DNA from: Lyngbya aestuarii BL J
Lineage (GTDB): Bacteria > Cyanobacteriota > Cyanobacteriia > Cyanobacteriales > Microcoleaceae
NCBI RefSeq assembly: GCF_000478195.2
Contig: NZ_AUZM01000020.1
Location: forward strand, 29,140 to 93,139
DNA length: 64,000 nucleotides
Direction: 5' to 3'
The notes under the pieces are model-generated. The model was not told the DNA's origin. It searched no databases and saw nothing but the letters and a program-made list of their open reading frames with translations. Positions 50,446 through 59,668 of the stretch are shown in pieces. The translations under genes and the position numbers were made by a program. Within the stretch, counting starts at the first letter, position 1. Each line of letters begins with the position of its first letter.

Positions 50446-52809
50446 ATGACTTCTAGCACTTCTCCGTTCACTCAACTTTGGCGTCGGATCGAAGCAACGC
50501 CGAAGCCCGTACCCGAAGATTCCATTAGTTTGCGAATCTTGGTACAGTTGCTTGTGATTGTCGGGATTGTTGCGACTGATATCGCCATCGAAGAACCTCT
50601 CAACCTGTGGGCAATTCCCGTGAGCCTGGTCGGAGCTACCTGGAGTTATTTTCGCCGTCGTCATCGTAATATACCCGTAAAATTTTGTATTGCGATCGGA
50701 ATGCTGGTCGCACTGGCGGCTTTTTTTGGGCGATTGGTGGGAGAACTCAATGATACTCGTCTGGTTTTGGCTCAACTGTTAATTCATCTGCAAATTCTGC
50801 ACAGTTTTGATTTACCTCGTCGCCAAGATTTGGGGTACTCAATGGTGATTGGGTTAATCTTGCTCGGTGTTGCGGCTACCCTCAGTCAAACCCTGACTTT
50901 TGGGCCTGTTATTCTCGTTTTCTTAGCCATTGCATTACCCACTTTAATTTTTGATTATCGCTCCCGTTTGGGCTTTGCCCAACTCAATTTAAACAAAACC
51001 GATCAATCTCAACCCTCTAAACTTTTTTCCGCATTAAATGTAAAATTTTTAGGCGTTAGCTTTATTGTTGTTGTTGTCCTCGGACTGCTGATTTTTGCTC
51101 TATTACCTCGTTTTCCGAGTTACCAACTCCGCTCTTTTCCGGTGAGTTCTCCGATTGACTTACCTCAAGGTCAATTTGATGGGACTCGTGTATTTAATCC
51201 CGGTTATGCCTCGGAAGATAACCAAAATAATGACTCAGAAAATGGTGGTAGTGGTCGCAGTCCTCGGCGAGGCGCAGGTCAACTGGATTCGACTTTTTAC
51301 TATGGTTTTGATACCCAAATCAATCAAAATTTACGGGGTCAATTAACGCCGAGAGTGGTGATGCGTGTGCGATCACAAGCCCGAGGATTTTGGCGTGTTG
51401 TTGCTTTTGATCAATATACAGGTCAAGGGTGGGAAATTTCCCGCAATGATGAGGATGAAATGTCTGTGGTCAACCGTCCTCCTTGGTCTTATCAATTTCT
51501 GCTTTATCCTTTCATTACAGCTAGTGAAACCCGAGAAATTGTTCAAAGTTATACGATTATTTCTCAACTCCCAAACTTACTTCCTTCTATGCCTTGGGCA
51601 AAAGAAGTGTATTTCCCAACTCAAGAATTAGCAATTGATGCTGAACGAAATTTGCGATCGCCTTTGGATTTACGAGAAGGAATGACCTATACTGTTGTTT
51701 CTCAAGTTCCTTTTCGCAATCGTTCGCTCTTGCAACAAGCTTCAACAAAATATCCCCAGAAAATTACCGATCATTATCTAGAAGTTCCCGAAGAAATTCG
51801 AGAAAAAGTTCGTCAAAAAACCGAAGAAATCTTACAGAACGTTAATCAAGTTGCCCAAACTAAAATTCCTCTAGATAACCCCTACGAAAAAACACTTTAT
51901 CTTGCTCAATATCTCAAACAAAATCCGGTTTATCGTCTTCAAGAAGCACCGCCATTTTTACGAGAAGATGAAGATTTAGTCGAAGCCTTTTTATTTGGAT
52001 ACAAAGACAGTCCACCCGACGAAACCATCACAGGGGGTTATCCCGATCATTTTGCAACCATTTTAACCATAATGCTGCGTTCTATCGGGATTCCAGCTCG
52101 ATTAGTGGCGGGATTTGACTCGGGAGAATTTAATCCCTTTACAGGCTTATATGTTGTCAAAAATACCGATGCTCATGCGATGACAGAGGTGTATTTTCCT
52201 GAGTATGGTTGGTTTGCTTTTAATCCAATTCCAGGTATGGAATTAATTCCACCTTCTATCGAAGAAAACCAAACTTTTAGTGCATTACGTTCATTTTGGC
52301 AATGGATAGCGGGTTGGCTACCGTCTCCAGTTACGAGTATTTTACAAACAATATTCGGAACGCTATTTATTTGGATCGCGCGAAGTATTCGGTGGTTTTT
52401 AACTCTATTTACTCGAGGATGGGTGGGTTTATTTACGGCATTATTTGTGTCATTAGCCGTGAGTTTTTTAGGATGGTTTGGGTTTGATCGTTGGCAGGTT
52501 TGGCGTTATCATCGTTGGTTGTCTAAACTCCCTCCTGAAGAACGTTTTTATCAACAGATGTTGAAGCTTTTAGCTGCAAAAGGATATCAAAAGTCTGCCG
52601 CACAAACGCCTTTAGAATATGCTCACTCTATGCAACAATATCATTCTGTCGATGAAACTGAGGTGATTGAGGAAGTTTCTCAGACTTATATGCAGTGGCG
52701 ATATGGAGGGAAATCAGCAAATATAAACCAAATGAAAATCTTGATTAATAATTTAAAAAAAGCTCATCTTAAACGGTTGAAAAAGCGAAAGTTTAGAGGT
52801 TTAAAATAG
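50446..52809 (+). CDS. TgpA-like membrane protein with transglutaminase-like domain, catalytic residues replaced
   Basis: 787 aa. Residues about 25-260 are the DUF3488/TgpA N-terminal membrane block (six helices). After a periplasmic spacer comes the transglutaminase-core domain, about 480-600. Where active members have GYCEHFA, this one reads GGYPDHFAT (P533 for Cys). The His is kept (H577 in TDAHAMTEVYF), and the Asp is Asn (N593 in FAFNPIPG). Catalysis by the usual Cys-His-Asp triad is therefore unlikely. A further membrane helix (about 660-690) and a DUF4129-like tail follow. It is upstream of the SmpA-like repeat protein in the same direction, with a 56-bp gap. Confidence 0.85.
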   Translation: MTSSTSPFTQLWRRIEATPKPVPEDSISLRILVQLLVIVGIVATDIAIEEPLNLWAIPVSLVGATWSYFRRRHRNIPVKFCIAIGMLVALAAFFGRLVGELNDTRLVLAQLLIHLQILHSFDLPRRQDLGYSMVIGLILLGVAATLSQTLTFGPVILVFLAIALPTLIFDYRSRLGFAQLNLNKTDQSQPSKLFSALNVKFLGVSFIVVVVLGLLIFALLPRFPSYQLRSFPVSSPIDLPQGQFDGTRVFNPGYASEDNQNNDSENGGSGRSPRRGAGQLDSTFYYGFDTQINQNLRGQLTPRVVMRVRSQARGFWRVVAFDQYTGQGWEISRNDEDEMSVVNRPPWSYQFLLYPFITASETREIVQSYTIISQLPNLLPSMPWAKEVYFPTQELAIDAERNLRSPLDLREGMTYTVVSQVPFRNRSLLQQASTKYPQKITDHYLEVPEEIREKVRQKTEEILQNVNQVAQTKIPLDNPYEKTLYLAQYLKQNPVYRLQEAPPFLREDEDLVEAFLFGYKDSPPDETITGGYPDHFATILTIMLRSIGIPARLVAGFDSGEFNPFTGLYVVKNTDAHAMTEVYFPEYGWFAFNPIPGMELIPPSIEENQTFSALRSFWQWIAGWLPSPVTSILQTIFGTLFIWIARSIRWFLTLFTRGWVGLFTALFVSLAVSFLGWFGFDRWQVWRYHRWLSKLPPEERFYQQMLKLLAAKGYQKSAAQTPLEYAHSMQQYHSVDETEVIEEVSQTYMQWRYGGKSANINQMKILINNLKKAHLKRLKKRKFRGLK

Positions 52810-52865
52810 TTGGTTCTAATCGTTTTAGTCATTTAATAATATTCAGGGATGAGGAGGACTCAAAA

Positions 52866-53750
52866 ATGAAAATAATTCTAATTTCAGCCGGATTAGTTTT
52901 AAACTGTTTCTTTGCCGTACCGATTAATGCTACGCCTTTTAACCCTTTTACTAAAGTTGAATATGATCAAATTCGGCATGGAATGACTTATGAAGAAGTC
53001 AAAGCAATTATGAGAGGAGAACCTGGAGAACGGGATCAGGGGTTTCGAGAGGATTCAGATCAAGAAGATCCTCGCACGATGTATCATTGGATTAATCCCG
53101 ATGGTTCATCCATTACAGTTGTATTTAGTCCAGAAAACGAAGTGATTAATCTGGGTTCTTACAACTTAATGCCTCCCCTACATACAAACTTATCGAGAAC
53201 AGAAGATAATCGCCTCCAAAACTTATATCAAAGTCCAATTACAATAGATTACTATAATCAACTCAAAATCGGTATGACCTATGAAGAAGTCAAAACCGTC
53301 ATGGGTTCCGAGGGAAAAACCAATCAAGAACTCTACAATACCAGTGGTGATTCTTCTCAAACTCGCTATCACTGGTTAAACCCAGACAATACGGGTATTA
53401 GTGTTGTTTTTGATCAAGATAATCGAGTTCGTTCCATTATTACCCACAATTTAAACGAATATGTGATGGGTGGAGATCCCATTCCCTCTCAAACACCCGA
53501 AGGCCAAACTTTAGCCACACGTCAACAATATTATCAACTACAAATGGGAATGACCTATGATCAAGTCTCATCCATCATGGGAACAGAGGGAAAGCCCAAT
53601 CCCAGTTTCAACCCAGATGGAGACGAAAACTTTAAAACCTCCTATGAATGGATGAATCCTGATGGAAGCGGAATTAAGGTGATTTTCAATATCGATGATC
53701 AAGTCACAAAAATTTACGGTTTGGGTTTAGGAGTCGGACTAAGATATTAG
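52866..53750 (+). CDS. exported protein with three SmpA/BamE-like (BLIP/DUF3862) repeats
   Basis: 294 aa with signal peptide (residues 1-22, ending INATPF). Three copies, about residues 33-105, 128-200 and 220-288, share the pattern YDQIRHGMTYEEVKAIMRGE, YHWINPDGSSITVVF, then a second YNQLKIGMTYEEVKTVMGSEGK with YHWLNPDNTGISVVF and a third YYQLQMGMTYDQVSSIMGTEGK with YEWMNPDGSGIKVIF. The M/GMTYxxV box is typical of SmpA/OmlA (BamE) and beta-lactamase-inhibitor-like domains. Single-domain relatives occur in outer-membrane assembly and inhibitor roles. The function of a triple is not known. Confidence 0.85.
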   Translation: MKIILISAGLVLNCFFAVPINATPFNPFTKVEYDQIRHGMTYEEVKAIMRGEPGERDQGFREDSDQEDPRTMYHWINPDGSSITVVFSPENEVINLGSYNLMPPLHTNLSRTEDNRLQNLYQSPITIDYYNQLKIGMTYEEVKTVMGSEGKTNQELYNTSGDSSQTRYHWLNPDNTGISVVFDQDNRVRSIITHNLNEYVMGGDPIPSQTPEGQTLATRQQYYQLQMGMTYDQVSSIMGTEGKPNPSFNPDGDENFKTSYEWMNPDGSGIKVIFNIDDQVTKIYGLGLGVGLRY

Positions 53751-53964
53751 TTTGAACAGTCTTGTCAAAAAAACGCTTTTTGATCAAACAGCAATCTTAA
53801 CAGGTGTTCATGGTGTCAAGAGTGCGGTATATTACCATAACAGTAGGGTAATGACTGCATTAAGGTGACTGCAATCACTTTAATTAGATCCACTGCCAAT
53901 GGGCGTGGAGTGTGTCACGAGGTACTTGTCACTGCTGTTTAGATCAGTTGGGAGAAAAATATCA

Positions 53965-54393
53965 ATGAAACAATTAGGTCGTTTGTTAGTTCTAGTAGGT
54001 TTATTAATAAGTTGTCTAGGATGGGCTGGACATCAGAATGCTTATGCAGCTAATTTGAGTCTGAATAAGTTACCTGTTGTCTCTCCCATTTTGGCTGTTG
54101 AACAACGAAGAAATCGGGCTGATGAAAAGTTAGGCGAATTTGGAGAGAAGCTCGATCTCAACAATAGTTCGATTCGAGAATTTAGACAATTGCGGGGAAT
54201 GTTTCCTACTCTTGCGAGTATGATTGTTGATCAAGCCCCCTTTGATTCAGTTGAGGATGTCCTCAAAATGGAGGGATTAACAGAGCGTCAAAAACAAATT
54301 CTGGAAACTCATTTAGATGAATTTACAGTCACTCCAGTTGCTTCTGTTTTACAAGAAGGAAACTTCCGCTTGAATACAGGAACCTACGACTAG
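53965..54393 (+). CDS. psbU: photosystem II 12-kDa extrinsic protein
   Basis: 142 aa precursor from ATG 53965; an upstream extension of 22 codons is discarded. A signal peptide (LGRLLVLVGLLISCLGWAG, cleavage after AYA near residue 28) sends it to the lumen. The mature part ADEKLGEFGEKLDLNNSSIREFRQLRGMFPTLASMIV is read in parts (KLDLNNSSIREFRQL, GMFPTLASMIV), with two helix-hairpin-helix-like segments and the C-terminal FRLNTGTYD, matching PsbU. PsbU stabilises the Mn4CaO5 cluster and is cyanobacterial. A perfect terminator follows at 54454-54491. Confidence 0.95.
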   Translation: MKQLGRLLVLVGLLISCLGWAGHQNAYAANLSLNKLPVVSPILAVEQRRNRADEKLGEFGEKLDLNNSSIREFRQLRGMFPTLASMIVDQAPFDSVEDVLKMEGLTERQKQILETHLDEFTVTPVASVLQEGNFRLNTGTYD

Positions 54394-54453
54394 ACTGGCT
54401 GAGATTTTCAATTCAGGTTTTCGGTTTTGAAAGTCGATTTTGATTAGAAAATA

Positions 54454-54491
54454 ACTCCCGTTAGAGTCTGTCAGCGATAACGGGAGCTTTT
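54454..54491 (+). terminator. intrinsic terminator of psbU
   Basis: CTCCCGTTA (54455-54463) pairs perfectly with TAACGGGAG (54478-54486), followed by CTTTT. Starts 61 bp past the stop. Confidence 0.85.
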
Positions 54492-54741
54492 AAGTCCCTA
54501 GAAAAGTCTTCTCGACAAATAACCCAGGATGATTCAAAGAAGGTTGAGTGTTTAGCCGAAAAAGTCTCGATTGAGTTAAACCTCAAAGAAACAACAAACT
54601 CTAAGAACAGATGCAAGAAAACCATTGTTATTTTTATGAACAAAATTAAGAATATTAGGATCAAGAAATTCTAGGTAGTCGAGGTTGAGTCAGAGCTTCT
54701 ATAATATCCGGGCATAGCCATCCTTTACCGTCACCTTGAAT

Positions 54742-56436
54742 ATGACCCATTTTGATCCATCATCTCCTGTTAATATACCCGACCATTTTGATGTATTGGT
54801 TGTCGGGGCAGGAGCCGCAGGTTTATATGCTGCTTTGTGTTTACCGACTGATCTCCATGTGGGCTTAGTCAATAAAGACATCCTTCCCCTTTCCGCTAGT
54901 GATTGGGCGCAGGGAGGTATCGCGGCGGCTATTTCTGCTGAGGACTCACCTCGCCTGCATTTGGAGGATACTTTAAAAGCTGGAGCCGGGTTATGTGAAC
55001 AATCTGCGGTTGAATTTTTGGTTTCTCACGGTCCTGAATGTATTCATCGTTTGGTCGAAATGGGAGTCTTGTTTGACCGACATGACCAAAATTTAGCTTT
55101 AACCCTAGAAGCCGCTCACTCTCGCCATCGCGTCCTTCATGCGGCAGATACAACAGGTCGAGCGGTGGTCAGTATTCTCGCGGAACAGGTTCTCAACCGC
55201 CAAAATATTCAGCTTGTGTGTCCGGCTTTTGCCTTAAACTTGTGGCTAGATCCACAAACGCAACACTGTCAAGGCATTAGTGTCATTTGTAACCGCCAAG
55301 TGCGATGGATAGGAGCATCAGCCGTGGTTTTAGCCACAGGAGGCGGTGGACAAGTCTTTTCCCAGACTACAAATCCCAGTGTCAGTACGGGGGATGGAGT
55401 GGCGATGGCTTGGCGATCAGGGACGTTACTGCGAGATTTAGAGTTTGTTCAGTTTCATCCTACAGCTTTGAAAATATCGGGTGCGCCTCGGTTTCTGATT
55501 AGTGAAGCGGTTCGGGGAGAAGGTGCCCATTTAATTGATCAGCAAGGGAAACGGTTTGCGTTTGAGTATCACCCTGACGGAGAACTCGCCCCCCGAGATG
55601 TGGTCAGTCGAGCGATTTTTAATCACTTACAGAAGATGAGAGCGGTTCCAGGCGCTAATAGTGAGAATGTTTGGTTGGATTTACGTCCGATTCCCCCTGA
55701 AAAAATTCGCTCCCGTTTTCCGAATATTATTCAAGTTTGTCAACAGTGGGGAGTAAACTTATTTGAAGAACCGATTCCGGTTTCTCCTGCGGCTCATTAT
55801 TGGATGGGTGGAATTGTGACGGATACCCTCAATCAAACTTCGATTCCGGGTTTATATGCAATTGGCGAAACTGCAAGTACAGGTGTACATGGTGCGAATC
55901 GTTTAGCGAGTAATTCTTTGCTAGAGTGTTTGGTTTATGGCGCTCAGATGGCAAAACTTCAATACACAAATACCAGTATAGATTTACCTGTTTCTTCGGA
56001 AAAGATCGAATTTTCTTTACCTTCGGATTGGCAAGAGCAGTATGATCAGATTAAGGAGATTAAAACCCAGTTACCCGATTTAGTTTGGCAAAGTGCAGGA
56101 ATTTGTCGCGACGGACAGAGGTTAGATCAAGCTCTCTGTCTAGTCGAAGCTTGGCATCAAACCTTCCTCAATCTCCCTTTGAGTCAAACTCTGTTAACCT
56201 TGCAACCGCAACAAACCATTCAGTTTGATCAAACTATCAAGCCTTCCCAGTTGAGAACATGGGGAGAAACCTGTAACTTGCTCGATATTGGATATTTAAT
56301 TCTCAAAAGTTCTGCCTTTCGACAAGAAAGCCGAGGAGGTCATTATCGTCAAGATTATCCTGAAACCAATCCTAGCTGGCAAGTCCATACTTTGACTCAA
56401 GGCGATCAAACCTGGAAGGCTTCCTTAATCACCTAA
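54742..56436 (+). CDS. nadB: L-aspartate oxidase
   Basis: 564 aa from ATG 54742; a TTG two codons upstream is open. The FAD-binding start is FDVLVVGAGAAGLYAAL. Family motifs follow: LSASDWAQGGIAAAI, GDGVAMAWRSGTLLRDLEFVQFHPTAL, SEAVRGEGAHLI and the substrate segment HYWMGGIVTD, plus ANRLASNSLLECLVYG. NadB oxidises L-aspartate to iminoaspartate for NAD synthesis. The C-terminal helical domain (about 450-564) is complete. Distinction from succinate dehydrogenase flavoprotein is by the conserved AGGVATD-type loop, read here as MGGIVTD, and by length. Confidence 0.93.
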   Translation: MTHFDPSSPVNIPDHFDVLVVGAGAAGLYAALCLPTDLHVGLVNKDILPLSASDWAQGGIAAAISAEDSPRLHLEDTLKAGAGLCEQSAVEFLVSHGPECIHRLVEMGVLFDRHDQNLALTLEAAHSRHRVLHAADTTGRAVVSILAEQVLNRQNIQLVCPAFALNLWLDPQTQHCQGISVICNRQVRWIGASAVVLATGGGGQVFSQTTNPSVSTGDGVAMAWRSGTLLRDLEFVQFHPTALKISGAPRFLISEAVRGEGAHLIDQQGKRFAFEYHPDGELAPRDVVSRAIFNHLQKMRAVPGANSENVWLDLRPIPPEKIRSRFPNIIQVCQQWGVNLFEEPIPVSPAAHYWMGGIVTDTLNQTSIPGLYAIGETASTGVHGANRLASNSLLECLVYGAQMAKLQYTNTSIDLPVSSEKIEFSLPSDWQEQYDQIKEIKTQLPDLVWQSAGICRDGQRLDQALCLVEAWHQTFLNLPLSQTLLTLQPQQTIQFDQTIKPSQLRTWGETCNLLDIGYLILKSSAFRQESRGGHYRQDYPETNPSWQVHTLTQGDQTWKASLIT

Positions 56437-56473
56437 ATTTTTGGGAGAAGTGAGGAGTGTTTGATTTGAGCGA

Positions 56474-56692
56474 TTAACGCCCTCCGCCGCTACCGTTGGT
56501 GTTCGGCGGCTGCTCCTCCGTTTGTTTGACAGGACAAATAATCGAATCTAGAGGGCCAGATGTAACCTGACACCCATGAAACTCATTCGTTCTATTTTCG
56601 GGTTCAAAGCGAGCTTGAGCCGCTTCTACTAGCGAGAACTGCACACCTGCGATCAGCGTTACAGTCGTTGTCAATCTAATTATGCACCCCAT
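56474..56692 (-). CDS. small exported protein, 72 aa, Gly-rich end
   Basis: ATG at 56692. An N-terminal signal-like helix (IIRLTTTVTLIAGVQFSLVEA) precedes AQARFEPENRTNEFHGC. Two later cysteines (HGCQVTS, IICPVK) could form a disulfide in the periplasm. The tail is NTNGSGGGR. A weak AGGGG ribosome site lies about 12 nt upstream. Family unknown. It lies convergent to nadB, 37 bp away. Confidence 0.5.
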   Translation of the reverse strand: MGCIIRLTTTVTLIAGVQFSLVEAAQARFEPENRTNEFHGCQVTSGPLDSIICPVKQTEEQPPNTNGSGGGR

Positions 56693-57117
56693 GGAATTTA
56701 TACCCCTGATTAACTCAACTTACCCACAAGAATTATCAATAGGATTTCTGTTGTGTTCAGTATATCAGTATTTTTACGGAGTTGCTACAAACTTAAATAT
56801 TTCTCACCCAAAATTTTTGTTAAACGGACGAAAGCGACGACCCTAAGCCTTTAGTCGGAGGTCGGAGAATACTCCTTTTGACTCAAAAAAGTTGAGAAAT
56901 TCTCAAATAAATTGCTGAGTAACGCCGTTTTTAGAGGAAACTTACTGAAAAATCTGAGCATTTCCTTGAATTGCAACAAAAGAGTCGTTATAATGGCAAC
57001 ACCCCCTGAAGGTAGAAATACCTGACTTGTTAATCTACTTCTTACCCCCACCCCTTTCCGTAAATTTTTAAGAATTTTTTGGGCATTTTGATTAATGATG
57101 CCAGATTGCAATATTCA
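56693..57117. other. intergenic region, 425 bp
   Basis: Between the small exported protein and the CHASE2 cyclase. An 86-codon ORF at 56851-57111 lacks a ribosome site, domain or composition and is not annotated. No terminator or RNA recognised. Confidence 0.35.
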
Positions 57118-59331
57118 CTAATCTTCTGGAGACGACTGCACATTAAACTCAGGTGATGAAGTCGCAAACTTGTATCTATTCTTCCCCGAACGTTTGGCTC
57201 GATACATGGCATCATCTGCCTTTTGAGTAAGAAGATTGAGGTCATGAGCATCAAGAGGATAGACACTAATTCCAATACTGGTGGTTACAGAGACAATGTG
57301 TCCGTCTAAATGAGCTTCTTGAGTAATCGTCTGAAGAATTTTTTTAGCCACTCTAGCAACATCAGCTTTACGAGGAATTCCCGGTAAAATCACCGTAAAT
57401 TCATCTCCTCCTAGCCGAGCCACTGTATCACTACTGCGTAAACAATCATTCAAGCGTTGGGCGACGGTTTTCAACAATAAGTCACCAATATGATGACCCA
57501 TTGTATCATTAATAATCTTAAAATCATTCAAATCCAAGTAAAATAAAGCCACTAATTTGTTATTATTTGTCGCCCATTCTAAAGATTGAGCGAGACGTTC
57601 ATTAAAAACTTTACGATTCGCTAAACCCGTAAGCGGATCTTGTTCGGCATGAACTTTAAGTTGAGCATTATAATGTTCTAATTCGGCTGCAATTCTTTTC
57701 AGTTCTTCTTCTAAACACTTGCGTTCAGTAATATCTCGAATAACACCGACTAAAAATATATTTCCCGCCGCATCTCGATGAATAGAACGTTTAGTGGCAA
57801 TGAAGCGTGTTATCCCTTGAGCATCAGTCAACTTTTCTTCATTTTCTTGCTCACCCGCCAAATAAAATGCTAGTTCATCTTGTTTCCAAAAAATATCAGC
57901 TTCTTGTTGGGGAAATAGCTCATAATCCGACTTACTCATCAGCGTTTGCATCGGATAACCCACTAACTTACAATAAGCTTGATTAATCACAATTTTGTGA
58001 TGGTTTTTATTCTTCACATAAATCGGATCAGGAATCGTATTAATCACACTGCTCAAAAAATCAGTAGAGCGTTTAAATTCCCCTTGTAAATGAGCTAAAT
58101 AACCAACCACAACCGCCGCCGAAGCCAACAAAGTTATCAAGGGAGGAACAACAGGAATCCACCATCCATAACAAAAAAGCAGATAAGCTCCTCCACTCAA
58201 ACCCACACTCAACAATAAAACCAACGTCGTTGAGCGATAAGGCGCTCGTAACTTCCAACACAAACTCGCGCCCACCCAAGACCAACCCAAAATCCACAAC
58301 CATTCAACGGGGTCAGACCAAACCTGAATTTGAGTTCTGTTATCGAGAGCGGTACTGAGAATTTGGCTGACAAAATTCGCCATCAGTTCCACCCCGTACA
58401 TTTTTTCCCGAGATTGAAACAAACCCCCACTGTAAGAGGTGAAGTGAGTATCTTTCACACTCGGAGCTGTGGGGCCAATCAAAACAATGCGATCGCGAAT
58501 TAACTCTGATGGGACTCGACCTTCCAATACCTCCGTCATGGAAACTCGACGAAACCGACCCATTGGCCCGCGAAGATTCGCCAGAAATTGATAACCCCCG
58601 GCATCAGCGCGTACATAAGCCCCGTCATTTTGACGAAACCGGGTAATATTACCTTCTCCAAGCGGAAAATCAGTAGCGGGTGCTAAGGAGGGGAGAGAAA
58701 CCCCTTGATTTTCGAGGTAAATAGTCGCTAGCTTGAGCGGAAAACTCTCAAGAATGACATCATCGGGAAACCAAACATGAAGCAAGCCTCGCCGCACAAC
58801 CCCATCGGTATCCGTCATAAAATTATTGAAACCGACTTGATCTTTCTGTGCAAGAATCGGAGGAGGGTTTACGGCTGACCCATTTCCGCTTTCAAACGTT
58901 TCAATTCCAACAATATTAGGAATCGTTTGAAAAGCTTGTACTAATTCCGCATAACCGGGTTCAGTGGGTAAATCTCGATAAAGATCAAGACCAATCGCTT
59001 GCGGTTCTGCTGCATTAATTTGTTGGAGTAACTGAGCCAGTTTATTATCAGGTATGGGAAAACCATAGGCTTGTAAGTCAGATTCATCAATTCCGACAAT
59101 CAGGATACGCTCATCAATCGGCTCTAAAGGTCGCCAACGAAAAAACAAATCTAGCACAGACCACTCTAGAGGTTGTAAGAACCCTAAAGCCCGCATTGCA
59201 ATCACAATTCCTGCAATGCTCGAAGAGGTCAAGATCACCCGACGGTTTTGGGAGAACCATCCCGTCAGCGATGCTAATTTTTGCTTGTATTTCTGAAGTT
59301 TTCCAACTCTTGTTCTCAGTATCCAAAGCAA
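57118..59331 (-). CDS. CHASE2-PAS diguanylate cyclase
   Basis: 737 aa. An N-terminal membrane helix (about 33-52) precedes a CHASE2 extracytoplasmic sensor (about 55-365; ERILIVGIDESDLQAYG, AQKDQVGFNNFMTDTDGVVRR, RDRIVLIGPTA). Three closely spaced helices follow (about 390-470). A PAS domain with PAC (about 475-600; NTIPDPIYVKNKNHHKIVIN) precedes a short coiled coil and the GGDEF domain. The site GGDEF is intact with RSSD exactly five residues before, the I-site. It should make c-di-GMP in response to an external or redox signal. No operon partner is visible. It is a second cyclase alongside the GAF enzyme at 15929. Confidence 0.95.
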   Translation of the reverse strand: MLWILRTRVGKLQKYKQKLASLTGWFSQNRRVILTSSSIAGIVIAMRALGFLQPLEWSVLDLFFRWRPLEPIDERILIVGIDESDLQAYGFPIPDNKLAQLLQQINAAEPQAIGLDLYRDLPTEPGYAELVQAFQTIPNIVGIETFESGNGSAVNPPPILAQKDQVGFNNFMTDTDGVVRRGLLHVWFPDDVILESFPLKLATIYLENQGVSLPSLAPATDFPLGEGNITRFRQNDGAYVRADAGGYQFLANLRGPMGRFRRVSMTEVLEGRVPSELIRDRIVLIGPTAPSVKDTHFTSYSGGLFQSREKMYGVELMANFVSQILSTALDNRTQIQVWSDPVEWLWILGWSWVGASLCWKLRAPYRSTTLVLLLSVGLSGGAYLLFCYGWWIPVVPPLITLLASAAVVVGYLAHLQGEFKRSTDFLSSVINTIPDPIYVKNKNHHKIVINQAYCKLVGYPMQTLMSKSDYELFPQQEADIFWKQDELAFYLAGEQENEEKLTDAQGITRFIATKRSIHRDAAGNIFLVGVIRDITERKCLEEELKRIAAELEHYNAQLKVHAEQDPLTGLANRKVFNERLAQSLEWATNNNKLVALFYLDLNDFKIINDTMGHHIGDLLLKTVAQRLNDCLRSSDTVARLGGDEFTVILPGIPRKADVARVAKKILQTITQEAHLDGHIVSVTTSIGISVYPLDAHDLNLLTQKADDAMYRAKRSGKNRYKFATSSPEFNVQSSPED

Positions 59332-59668
59332 CCGTCTAGCTCCTGTCTTGATAATCTAGATCCATTAAGCTTTTGACCCACTCAGGGATGAATCTAGTGT
59401 GGTGTGTAGAAAGGATTGGAAAGACTAACTTCCCTGAAAAATTCACACGAGGATAGGCAGATTCGGCTTGCTAGATTGTACGGGTATAGAACAAGGCAAT
59501 CAGGAACATTTAGAAATCCATTCGTGTTCCTGGCACAGTTGAAAGCTGATCGAAAAATAGATGTTAGCTCAATGGTTTGAATCGTTGACCCTGACCTCAA
59601 AGTAACACTATCAATTTAACAGTGTTGCTCGTCGTTATTTTGACAAGTCTTCCTAAGCTAATTTCACC
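59332..59668. other. intergenic region, 337 bp
   Basis: Spacer between the CHASE2 cyclase and the VKOR gene. A 68-codon ORF at 59394-59600 has no supporting feature. No terminator or structure noted. Confidence 0.35.

Noticed and set aside
56851..57111. 86-codon ORF between the small exported protein and the CHASE2 cyclase
   Set aside because: No ribosome site, family or membrane/signal pattern that would support it.
59394..59600. 68-codon ORF upstream of the CHASE2 cyclase gene
   Set aside because: No supporting feature; random-like composition.
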